A stretch of 35,323 nt of DNA, taken from the NCBI GenBank assembly GCA_021783875.1, contig JAJXTM010000005.1, forward strand, positions 1 through 35,323, written 5' to 3'. Under the pieces are notes generated by a model that was not told the origin of the DNA, made no database searches, and worked only from the letters and a program-made list of their open reading frames with translations. A program made the position numbers and the translations under genes. Positions 27,080 through 35,323 of this stretch are shown one piece after another (position 1 is the stretch's first letter; each line of letters begins with the position of its first letter). This stretch comes from Bacteroidota bacterium (lineage in GTDB: Bacteria > Bacteroidota > Ignavibacteria > Ignavibacteriales > Ignavibacteriaceae).

Positions 27080-28648
27080 ATGAGTAATACAAATCCCAAA
27101 ACCATTTTAATTATTGATGATGATGTAACGATACGAAAAATCCTAATCCATAACTTAACCAAGAAACAATATCGAGTCTTCGAAGCAGAAAATGCAAATA
27201 AAGGGTTCGAGCAATTAGCAAATAATAAAATAGATTTGGTCCTTTGTGATGTTACCATGGAAGACATGGATGGATATACGTTTTGCAAAAAAGTTCGGGA
27301 GAATGAAAATTATAGAGTGTTGCCTTTCGTGTTCGTCACAGCTAAAGATTCAATGGAAGACAAATCCAAAGCTATGGATGCTGGTGGTGATGATATTATA
27401 ACAAAACCCTTTAATGTAGATGAATTAACATTAAAAGTTCAAGCATTAATAAGGCGAACCGAAATTTACAAAGTCTATGGCGTAAAAAAGAATCTTGAGC
27501 AATCATTTGCTAGAAATGCGGCAAAAATTTTATTAGTCGACGATGATTCAACTCTTTCTAAACTCTTTCAATATAATCTTAATAAAGCCGGCTTTGAATG
27601 TGAAACAGCCTCCAGTGTAGATGAAGGTTTATATAAAGCAAAAAAAAACACACCGGATTTAATCATTTCCGATATTATGATGCCAAATATTGACGGATAC
27701 CAATTTAGGAAAATGCTTCTTTCAGAACCGGAATTAAGAGCAATTCCTTTTGTATTTCTTTCCTCTAAAAGTGATGAAGAAGATATTCTTGGAGGATATG
27801 ATTTAGATATAACAGATTATGTACTAAAAACTGCCGGACCTCGTGTTGTTGTAGCAAAAGTAACTGCGATAATCCAAAGTCTCGGTAAAGAGAGACAAAA
27901 GATCGTCAGTGAATTGCATAACGCCGCGGACTCATTGCGTATAAAAGTAGTACCGGATAATTTCCCCCAATTTCAAGGCTTTAGTATTCAACATTGGCAT
28001 CAGCCATTTCAAGGCATTCCCGGCGGAGACTTTATTGATTATTATGTACTTGACCAGGAAAATTTAGCTGTAATTCTCGGTGATGTTATGGGGAAAAAAT
28101 GGGGAGCTTGGTATTTCGCTTTCGCTTATGCCGGTTATGTCAGAAGTGCAATAAGAGTAACATTAGAAACGACAAAAGAATTTATACCAAGCCAAATACT
28201 TCAGCAAGTAAATAAATCGGTTTACCAAGATGCTAAAATTTCTGAAGTTTTTGCTACTTTATCAATTGTAATTCTAAATAATAAGACTAAATCTATTAAA
28301 TACAGCGGAGCCGGTGACCTTCCCATTATATACAAAAATCATTTATCAGGAGAAGTAAAAAAACTTCAAGCCAGGGGTCTATTACTAGGATTTGCTGAAC
28401 AGGGAAATTATGAAGATGTGTCATTAAATTTACAGGAAAACGATAAAATATTTTTAGTAACTGATGGGATTATTGAATCTAGGAATTCCACAGGAGAGCA
28501 ATACGGAACATATCAATTAACAAGTGTATTAGAAAATCTTCAAGAAAACCAAGATTCGATACTAGAGTTGAAAAACAATTTTGAAGAATTTACTCAGAAA
28601 AAATTTGAAGATGATATAAGCTTAATAGCTATAGAGTCAATTAAATAA
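27080..28648 (+). CDS. Tandem-receiver SpoIIE/PP2C-type serine phosphatase
   Basis: 522 aa; two receiver domains (LIIDDDVTIRK; ILLVDDDSTLSK) then QPFQGIPGGDFIDYY, ILGDVMGKKWGAW, VTDGIIESRN. Confidence 0.94.
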   Translation: MSNTNPKTILIIDDDVTIRKILIHNLTKKQYRVFEAENANKGFEQLANNKIDLVLCDVTMEDMDGYTFCKKVRENENYRVLPFVFVTAKDSMEDKSKAMDAGGDDIITKPFNVDELTLKVQALIRRTEIYKVYGVKKNLEQSFARNAAKILLVDDDSTLSKLFQYNLNKAGFECETASSVDEGLYKAKKNTPDLIISDIMMPNIDGYQFRKMLLSEPELRAIPFVFLSSKSDEEDILGGYDLDITDYVLKTAGPRVVVAKVTAIIQSLGKERQKIVSELHNAADSLRIKVVPDNFPQFQGFSIQHWHQPFQGIPGGDFIDYYVLDQENLAVILGDVMGKKWGAWYFAFAYAGYVRSAIRVTLETTKEFIPSQILQQVNKSVYQDAKISEVFATLSIVILNNKTKSIKYSGAGDLPIIYKNHLSGEVKKLQARGLLLGFAEQGNYEDVSLNLQENDKIFLVTDGIIESRNSTGEQYGTYQLTSVLENLQENQDSILELKNNFEEFTQKKFEDDISLIAIESIK

Positions 28649-28664
28649 AAAATCAATGTGATTT

Positions 28665-29744
28665 TTAAATTTCGGCAGTAGTTTGTAATTTCTCTGCTCT
28701 ATCAGCAATTTTTAATTGTTCTATCAACTCCTGTAAATCACCTTCCATTATATTAGATAAGTTATAAAGTGTGAGTCCAATTCTGTGATCGGTAACTCGA
28801 TTCTGTGGATAATTATAAGTTCTTATTTTATCGCTACGGTCCCCGCTTCCTACCATAGATTTTCTCTTAGCAGAAATTTCCGCATTTTGCTCTTTAAGTT
28901 TCGCATCATATAAACGAGCACGCAGAACTTTCATTGCCTTTTGACGATTTTTTAGTTGTGATCTTTCATCCTGGCATTGGACAACTATCCCCGTAGGAAT
29001 GTGAGTCATCCTTACTGCAGTTTCAACCTTATTTACATTTTGGCCTCCTGCTCCTCCGGATCTAAAAATATCTATTCGGAGATCATTTGGGTTAATATCA
29101 ATTTGCACATCCTCCGCTTCAGCTAAGACTGCAATAGATGCCGCAGAAGTATGTACACGTCCATTTGCTTCTGTAGCTGGCACTCTTTGAACTCGATGAA
29201 CTCCGCTTTCGAATTTTAATTCACCGAAAACACCTAAACCTGTAATAGAAAATACTACTTCTTTTATCCCACCTAGCCCGGTATCATTAATATCTATTAG
29301 CTCAATTTTCCAACCTTTGGTTTCAGCAAACCTAGAATACATTCTAAATAATTCTCCAGCAAACAATGCAGCTTCCTCACCCCCTGTTCCTGCCCTAATT
29401 TCCATAATAATACCCTTAGTATCATTTGGATCTCTAGGCAATAATAGATATTTAATTCCTTCTTCAAGCTTTTCTTTTTCGGATTCTAGTTCATCCAATT
29501 CAGATTCTGCAAGTTTGCTTAACTCCTTATCTATTCCTGCTTCTATAATTTCTTTATTCCCTTCAATATTTTTAATAACATTAGAATATTTTTCAAAAGA
29601 GTTTACAATTTCAATTAGATCGCTTCTTTCTTTACTTAATGCAACAATCTTATCTCTTTCATTTAGAAATGCTGGATCTGATAGTTGCTGGTTTATTTTA
29701 TCAAACTTCTCTTTTAACTTGACTAATTTTTCTAACAAATTCAT
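28665..29744 (-). CDS. prfA: Peptide chain release factor 1
   Basis: 359 aa; [28 protein letters not shown] and [22 protein letters not shown] (RF1-type PxT). Confidence 0.97.
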   Translation of the reverse strand: MNLLEKLVKLKEKFDKINQQLSDPAFLNERDKIVALSKERSDLIEIVNSFEKYSNVIKNIEGNKEIIEAGIDKELSKLAESELDELESEKEKLEEGIKYLLLPRDPNDTKGIIMEIRAGTGGEEAALFAGELFRMYSRFAETKGWKIELIDINDTGLGGIKEVVFSITGLGVFGELKFESGVHRVQRVPATEANGRVHTSAASIAVLAEAEDVQIDINPNDLRIDIFRSGGAGGQNVNKVETAVRMTHIPTGIVVQCQDERSQLKNRQKAMKVLRARLYDAKLKEQNAEISAKRKSMVGSGDRSDKIRTYNYPQNRVTDHRIGLTLYNLSNIMEGDLQELIEQLKIADRAEKLQTTAEI

Positions 29745-29783
29745 CTTAAAATATCCATATAAATACTATATTGAATGTCTTCA

Positions 29784-29819
29784 AAACAAAAAGCCCCGGT
29801 AAAATTTTTACAAGGGCTT
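29784..29819 (-). terminator. Rho-independent terminator of the glycosyltransferase gene
   Basis: Minus strand AAGCCC...GGGCTT stem followed by TTTTTGTTTT. Confidence 0.75.
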
Positions 29820-29910
29820 AAATCTCTATTCTTAAATTGAAAAATACTCCTTATAAATACAAAATTACTCTGTTTTGATTTAATATCAAAAGCTAAATTT
29901 TATTTCTAAG

Positions 29911-31227
29911 TTAATAATTATTATCAATTTTTGAATTTAACATGCTTTTAGAAATTAATTCGTAAAAAAGAAAAATAATCACAGGTGTATACTCAAGAAA
30001 AAGAATCCATGTATATTCTTTCCATACTCCGGATAATTGAAAGTTCAACACAGTAAAAACTGTTAGACTAATTAGACCTATATAAACAATTCCACTACGG
30101 TATGGGACAATTGGCAATAATATTGTTAGCCAAGTTAAATACCATGGATGAACTATTGGTGAGAAAATAAAGAGAAAAATAACGGAAAAATAAATTTTAT
30201 CTAGAAGATTCTTTTTACTTAAGATGATAGGCAGATAAGTTGAAAGTAGAAGCAAAGAACAAACAATCCTTGTCTTTTGATTATCATGAATAAAAGAATC
30301 AAGAATATTAAAGACTACTCCATTGAAAGCCCAGTTCTCAGTAAACTTAATCAGTGCTTGAAAAGGTGTTCCGGAGAAAATAAAGGGAATATATAACAAT
30401 GCACAAATGCTAATTGGTATTATAACAGATTTAATTCTATTTAATAATATTTTTTCATCAAAGAAATATATCGGAATAAGAATAACCCCAAGCGGTTTAA
30501 TACAAATTGAGAGACCTAGGAAAATGTAGCTTAATAATTTCTTCTTATCGAGATAGAAATATATCGAAAAAAGAAAAAAAGATAACCCAAAGCCATCTAC
30601 ATGCGCGTCAATGAAAAGTTGGAATATAGGTATAGGGGCCAGTAAATAAAGGAATATATTTTTAGACGGCAGATTAAGCTTTTTAAGTATTAATAATAAC
30701 CCAGATAAAGTTAAAATCTCGAATAATAATTGATAAATTTTCAATCCAAGATAACCTTCTTTTGTTGATAAATAAGCAATAAAAAAAATTGCTTGACTCA
30801 AAGGAGGATAAATCGTTTTCATTTTAGGATAATTAACATACTTAGGGAGATCATCCGAGTGCAGATAAGTAAGAGCAGAGTCATCAGGGGCATACCGATA
30901 TGGGTTTATTCCATAAGTCTCAACTTTCCCATCCCATATATATCTATAATAATCATCAGAACCGATGGGTTGTAAAGTTATAAATGCTAATCTTAATATA
31001 ACAGCTAAAAAGATTAATGCAAATATCTCACTTTTAGATAAAAAATTCTTTACAATATAAAAACTTATAAAGATAAAAATAACTGAAGAAAAGAGATAAC
31101 TATAAGTGTAGCCAATGATTGGTTTCCCATGCAGAGATAATAATGGGATAAAAGAAAGTAAAAATAATAGTAGTAATGAATAAAAATATTTTTGGGGAGT
31201 GAATTTCATTTCATTTTTGTATTTCAT
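29911..31227 (-). CDS. Polytopic GT-C-type membrane glycosyltransferase/mannosyltransferase-like protein
   Basis: 438 aa, many TM segments; early loop GSDDYYRYIWDGKVETYGINPYRYAP typical of DUF2029/GT87-like enzymes. Confidence 0.75.
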   Translation of the reverse strand: MKYKNEMKFTPQKYFYSLLLLFLLSFIPLLSLHGKPIIGYTYSYLFSSVIFIFISFYIVKNFLSKSEIFALIFLAVILRLAFITLQPIGSDDYYRYIWDGKVETYGINPYRYAPDDSALTYLHSDDLPKYVNYPKMKTIYPPLSQAIFFIAYLSTKEGYLGLKIYQLLFEILTLSGLLLILKKLNLPSKNIFLYLLAPIPIFQLFIDAHVDGFGLSFFLFSIYFYLDKKKLLSYIFLGLSICIKPLGVILIPIYFFDEKILLNRIKSVIIPISICALLYIPFIFSGTPFQALIKFTENWAFNGVVFNILDSFIHDNQKTRIVCSLLLLSTYLPIILSKKNLLDKIYFSVIFLFIFSPIVHPWYLTWLTILLPIVPYRSGIVYIGLISLTVFTVLNFQLSGVWKEYTWILFLEYTPVIIFLFYELISKSMLNSKIDNNY

Positions 31228-31328
31228 AAAAAAATATTCTAAAGATAAATGGATAAATTAAAAAATAATGAATTTAAGCATAAAATTAAAGAATTATCAT
31301 TTGAAGTTATGTCACAATTATAATTAAT

Positions 31329-31355
31329 TAAATATCATCGTTTTTTTTTCGATAA
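31329..31355 (+). promoter_or_regulatory. Candidate sigma28 promoter for the 614-aa orphan gene
   Basis: Plus strand TAAA-N15-TTCGATAA, about 75 nt before ATG 31430. Confidence 0.6.
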
Positions 31356-31429
31356 TCAATTAGGAGCATTATGTCCATTTAAAAAATGAATTTGAAAATT
31401 TTAATTAGTTTTAACTAAAAATAACGAGA

Positions 31430-33274
31430 ATGAATAATAAAATAAGCTATAGTGAAGAATTCGAGGACAATGCAATCGGTGCAATTATGTCTTCTAAATT
31501 TAAGAGCTTAGCAAAAGAATTCTTCCAATTGGATATTTCAGAAGGCTTTAACTATGAAAAGATAATTAAGGATAGCTCTCAATTATACAGCTTTAATCTA
31601 CCATTCGAGTTAAATGAGACTTTTATTCGTTTTGAAGACGCTCCAATTTTCTGGATAAAAAGATCCCCGATTATTATTTTATTAGAAAATTTTTACAAAC
31701 TTTCAATAGCCAATTTAAGCGGAAGGAATTACTATAAGACAGTTAGAGATTTTTATACAAAATGGTGGGTCATTAAGTCCGTAGAAGAAAAAAGATACTT
31801 TTCATCTTCAGCAATAAGTTATTTAGAAAAAAAAGCTAATAATAATAATATTCTTTTATTAGTATTTCATGCAATGATATTAGCTTATGATGAGTATATG
31901 TATGATCCTTTGAAATCTTTTGAACTTTTGGAACGTGCAAAGGAGAACATTAACCAATCAAGTATCAATGATGAGTATAAAAATGAAATAATTTATATAC
32001 TCAATATTTGTGAAGGATTTGTTTTTACAATTCAAAATGAATATAAGCTAGCTTATAATTATTTTGAATCAGCCTTAAAAATAAAACCAATAGGAGTGAC
32101 AGGAAAATTTTATTTTGCTTTTATTAACAGTTTAATAGATAATGATCCCATAGCAGAAGACATTTTAAACACTGTATATAGATTCGATTTATCAAGGATA
32201 GAGTATGCGATTGAACAGAACAGCACTGAAATGCTGGATCTTTTATTAAAATATCCTACTTTTAACAACTTCTTTCTATCAGCAGACTTATCATCATCTT
32301 ACGAAGTTATTTCTAACTTTTTAAGAAATATCAAGTCAATGGGCAATTATGATTTGCAAAAAATACGGGCAAACATAAATAATTTTAAAAATTTAAGTAT
32401 AGAAGATTACTACAATGAAGATACGAATTTAAATATAAATTACTTGGAAAAAATATTAAATAATTATTCAAAAAAAGAAAATGCCCTTTTCATAGGAGTA
32501 TCTGAAAAGTTACATACTAGATTCATTCAAACCATCGAGGCAATAATAAATAAAATTAAGGAAAAATATAGTTCAGAGACATTATCCAAACTTCATATAT
32601 ATGATAGTGAAATTCAAAATAAGCTGAATGAAATCCAAGCTTATACAAAAGAAAAAGATGAAGTAAAAAATAGGATTAAAGAACGCACCTCAAAAACAAT
32701 CAGTGCAATTGAAAAAAGAACTGCCGAAAACATAACAATTCTAGAAGAAAAAATTAATAATCTTCAATTTGTTGCAAATTTTGATCCTAAAGCAGCTTTT
32801 CAAAATGCGATGACTTACAATTTGATTTTGTCATTTACAGTTTTTCTGCTAGGAGGTTGTGCAGGATATACAAATAGTTCTTTCGAAGGTATTGGCTCTC
32901 TAAATTCTGCAATGGCAATAATATTAGTTAGCGGGTTAAAATGGGGCATAATAGCTTTTGGAATAGGAGTAGTGATATCTTTAGTGACTGCCGGATTAGC
33001 CGCTTTTGAAGGATCAAATCAAAAGCAAAAACTTTTTCAGAATATAAATAATTTAAAGAAAGAAAAAGATTTTCAAATTGAATATTTTAAAAAAGAAGCC
33101 GAGAACAGTGAAAGATTAAGTGAAGAAAAGATTAACAAGGCAATTGAGGATAAGAAAAAATATATCGATAAGCTGAGAAATGAAAGAGCAAACCAAGAAA
33201 AAAAATATAATGATGAATCAACAATTAAAATGGACAATGAATGCAAACCACTACAAAAGTTAATTGATTTTTAA
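31430..33274 (+). CDS. Uncharacterised coiled-coil protein with two TM helices
   Basis: 614 aa ORF; N-terminal helical region with a TPR-like segment, coiled coil, two hydrophobic helices (NLILSFTVFLLGGCAGY; KWGIIAFGIGVVISLVTAGLAAF), C-terminal coiled coil; no family recognised. Confidence 0.85.
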   Translation: MNNKISYSEEFEDNAIGAIMSSKFKSLAKEFFQLDISEGFNYEKIIKDSSQLYSFNLPFELNETFIRFEDAPIFWIKRSPIIILLENFYKLSIANLSGRNYYKTVRDFYTKWWVIKSVEEKRYFSSSAISYLEKKANNNNILLLVFHAMILAYDEYMYDPLKSFELLERAKENINQSSINDEYKNEIIYILNICEGFVFTIQNEYKLAYNYFESALKIKPIGVTGKFYFAFINSLIDNDPIAEDILNTVYRFDLSRIEYAIEQNSTEMLDLLLKYPTFNNFFLSADLSSSYEVISNFLRNIKSMGNYDLQKIRANINNFKNLSIEDYYNEDTNLNINYLEKILNNYSKKENALFIGVSEKLHTRFIQTIEAIINKIKEKYSSETLSKLHIYDSEIQNKLNEIQAYTKEKDEVKNRIKERTSKTISAIEKRTAENITILEEKINNLQFVANFDPKAAFQNAMTYNLILSFTVFLLGGCAGYTNSSFEGIGSLNSAMAIILVSGLKWGIIAFGIGVVISLVTAGLAAFEGSNQKQKLFQNINNLKKEKDFQIEYFKKEAENSERLSEEKINKAIEDKKKYIDKLRNERANQEKKYNDESTIKMDNECKPLQKLIDF

Positions 33275-33419
33275 TACATTCATGTACCGGTAATTCCCAC
33301 CAACAAAATTTACAATTATTTTTTTATCATATTTAAGCAATTACTAAACTATTTTTATTTTTAAAAATTGATTTTACTCATTAAAAAGAATATTTTTTCA
33401 AAGTAAAAGTGAGGTAATC

Positions 33420-34544
33420 TTGACAACCGAACAAATCATAAGATCAGTTCCAAAAGTTCTTCTTCATGATCATCTCGATGGTGGTTTACGTCCAAAAACT
33501 GTTATTGAATTAGCAAAGGATTTGAAGTATCATAAGCTTCCTACAAAAGATTCGGAAGAATTACAAAACTGGTTTCATATTGGGGCAAATAAAGGTAACT
33601 TAGTAGAATATTTACAAGGATTTGAACATACCTGCGCTGTAATGCAGACTAAAGATGCACTTACTAGGGTAGCTTATGAAATGCTGGAGGATATGAAAAA
33701 TGACGGCGTTTGTTATGTTGAAACAAGATTCGCTCCGATTTTTCATACATCAAAAGGATTATATAACGAGGATGTTGTCAGCGCTGTTTTAGATGGACTA
33801 GAAAAAGGGAAGAAAGATTTTGGTGTAGGCTACGGATTAATCTTATGCGGAATGCGCAATATGAAGAATACGTTAGAAATTGCAGAACTAGCTGTGAATT
33901 TTAGGAATAATGGGGTGGTAGGTTTTGATCTGGCAGGTGAAGAAGGCGGATATCCGCCAAAAAAGCACATTGAAGCCTTTCAATTTATACAACGTTCAAA
34001 TTTTAATATTACTATTCATGCGGGTGAAGCTTTCGGTAAAGAGTCTATTTGGCAAGCAATTCAGTGGTGCGGCGCTCATAGAATTGGTCATGCAACTCAC
34101 CTTAAAGAAGACTTTACTTTTGATAAAGAAGGAAATATTGTTGGCTTCGGTGACTTGGCACAATATGTTTTGGATAAAAGAATTCCGCTTGAAATTTGCC
34201 TACTGAGTAATGTCCATACAGGAGCAGTTGATAGAATAGAAAATCATCCTTTTGGAATTCTATTTAAAGAGAAATTTAGAGTTACAATAAACACAGATGA
34301 CCGGCTTATGAGTGATACAACAATGACAAAAGAATTCATTACTGCTATTGATCATTTTAATTTAAACATAGATGATATTGAAAAAATTACTATAAATTCC
34401 ATGAAATCGGCATTTATTCCATATAAAGAAAGATTAAAGTATATATATAATATTATTAAACCGGGCTTCCAATCAATTAAAGATAAATTACTTTCACTAA
34501 AAACTTATTCAGGACAAAATGAAGAAACTATTCACAAATTATAA
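33420..34544 (+). CDS. add: Adenosine deaminase
   Basis: 374 aa with TTG start preceded by GAGG; LHDHLDGGLRP, ITIHAGEAFG, RIGHATHL, INTDDRLMSDTTMTKE. Confidence 0.95.
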   Translation: MTTEQIIRSVPKVLLHDHLDGGLRPKTVIELAKDLKYHKLPTKDSEELQNWFHIGANKGNLVEYLQGFEHTCAVMQTKDALTRVAYEMLEDMKNDGVCYVETRFAPIFHTSKGLYNEDVVSAVLDGLEKGKKDFGVGYGLILCGMRNMKNTLEIAELAVNFRNNGVVGFDLAGEEGGYPPKKHIEAFQFIQRSNFNITIHAGEAFGKESIWQAIQWCGAHRIGHATHLKEDFTFDKEGNIVGFGDLAQYVLDKRIPLEICLLSNVHTGAVDRIENHPFGILFKEKFRVTINTDDRLMSDTTMTKEFITAIDHFNLNIDDIEKITINSMKSAFIPYKERLKYIYNIIKPGFQSIKDKLLSLKTYSGQNEETIHKL

Positions 34545-34854
34545 TTTCGAATTCGATAAAAATGAAAAAAAGATTCTAAAAACATTTTGTAACCAAAATC
34601 TAAAGCAAATAGAAGGCGATAATAAATATTTTGCTGAGATTAAAGTTTTTAGATCTTTATTGGAAAAACTTGCAAGTGATGTTGAAGTTATAAAATTAAC
34701 AAAAGATGAACGCACTAGAATAAAATTCTCAATTGAAAAAAATATTGAACATATCAATAAAGAGATTAAAAAAAGTTGGTTTTTCAAAAAATGGCTTTAT
34801 AGGTCAATGTTAGTTCAATATGAAAGAATTATAAATAATCATTTTACAGATTAA
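34519..34854 (+). CDS. Small uncharacterised helical protein
   Basis: 111-aa ORF overlapping the add 3' end by 26 nt; no family recognised. Confidence 0.55.
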   Translation: MKKLFTNYNFEFDKNEKKILKTFCNQNLKQIEGDNKYFAEIKVFRSLLEKLASDVEVIKLTKDERTRIKFSIEKNIEHINKEIKKSWFFKKWLYRSMLVQYERIINNHFTD

Positions 34855-34915
34855 CCTTATTACCGCATAAAAAGTAAATGACTCTTTATAATAAATAATT
34901 ATATAGGGAGAAAAG

Positions 34916-35323
34916 ATGATTTCTGAGAAAGATAAGATAAATATTAAAGCTCCCCACGGTTCTTCTTTGTCTTGCAAGGGGTGGATACAGGAAGCAGCGA
35001 TGCGAATGTTAATGAATAATCTTGATCCTGAAGTAGCAGAAAAACCCGAAGAGCTAATCGTTTATGGAGGAAGCGGGAAAGCTGCCCGCAACTGGGATGC
35101 ATACGAAGCTATAATAAAATCTCTGAAAAATCTTGAAAATGATGAAACACTTTTAGTACAATCAGGTAAACCAGTTGGAGTTTTTAAAACCCATTTAAAT
35201 GCACCAAGAGTTATCATATCTAATGCAATGCTAGTACCCAAATGGGCTACATGGGAAGAATTCAGGAAATTAGAACAATTAGGTCTAACTATGTTTGGAC
35301 AAATGACAGCGGGAAGTTGGATT
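34916..35323 (+). CDS. hutU: Urocanate hydratase, N-terminal part (truncated by window end)
   Basis: Reading frame from ATG 34916 preceded by [73 protein letters not shown]...[12 protein letters not shown]. Confidence 0.93.
   Translation, partial: MISEKDKINIKAPHGSSLSCKGWIQEAAMRMLMNNLDPEVAEKPEELIVYGGSGKAARNWDAYEAIIKSLKNLENDETLLVQSGKPVGVFKTHLNAPRVIISNAMLVPKWATWEEFRKLEQLGLTMFGQMTAGSWI

Noticed and set aside
28648-28666. AAAAATCA-ATG-TGATTTTT hairpin between the convergent phosphatase and prfA genes
   Set aside because: AT-only stem apart from one pair with a 3-nt loop; could be a weak bidirectional terminator but too weak to call.
29317-29802. 161-aa plus-strand ORF antisense to prfA
   Set aside because: Shadow of the clearly conserved RF1 frame; Ser/Asn-rich translation. 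Similar rejection for 14897..15157, 16109..16360, 17927..18145, 24166..24393, 25036..25233, 27058..27288, 30793..30975, 33925..34206 and 34539..34787.
1-35323. CRISPR arrays, tRNA/rRNA genes, insertion sequences, prophage
   Set aside because: No regularly spaced repeats, clover-leaf or rRNA sequence, transposase or phage ORFs seen in reading the window.

Overview
The window looks like an AT-rich chromosomal flagellar/chemotaxis locus, probably from an Ignavibacteria/Bacteroidota-Chlorobi-type bacterium (lineage is inferred from protein style only). On the minus strand, left to right, it carries: fliG start, fliF, fliE, a small ORF, flgC, flgB, a small CSCG-motif ORF, cheB, cheA, a cheZ-like gene, two cheY genes, cheR, a HEAT-repeat gene, a truncated hemerythrin, a hemerythrin, an MCP, a secreted TonB_C protein and cheW. 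After a plus-strand receiver-kinase gene, the minus strand continues with a sigma54 activator plus its cytosolic kinase, flgM, a fliT/flgN-like chaperone, fliD, fliS and flagellin. To the right on the plus strand are a TPR protein, a second kinase/sigma54-activator pair, a STAS protein and a dual-receiver SpoIIE-type phosphatase. Next come prfA and a membrane glycosyltransferase (minus), then an orphan 614-aa coiled-coil membrane protein, adenosine deaminase, a small orphan and the start of hutU (plus). The most interesting signal is non-coding: a repeated, exactly spaced TAAA-N15-NNCGATAA (sigma28/FliA-like) element. It occurs upstream of flagellin, cheW, the receiver-kinase gene and the orphan 614-aa gene, inside the fliT-like gene just before flgM, and inside cheA. 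This would place the orphan protein in the flagellar regulon. The flagellin leader has two hairpins, with ANGGA motifs in one loop and at the Shine-Dalgarno, which suggests CsrA-type control. All motif searches were done by eye, so they are not exhaustive and have no genome-wide background.
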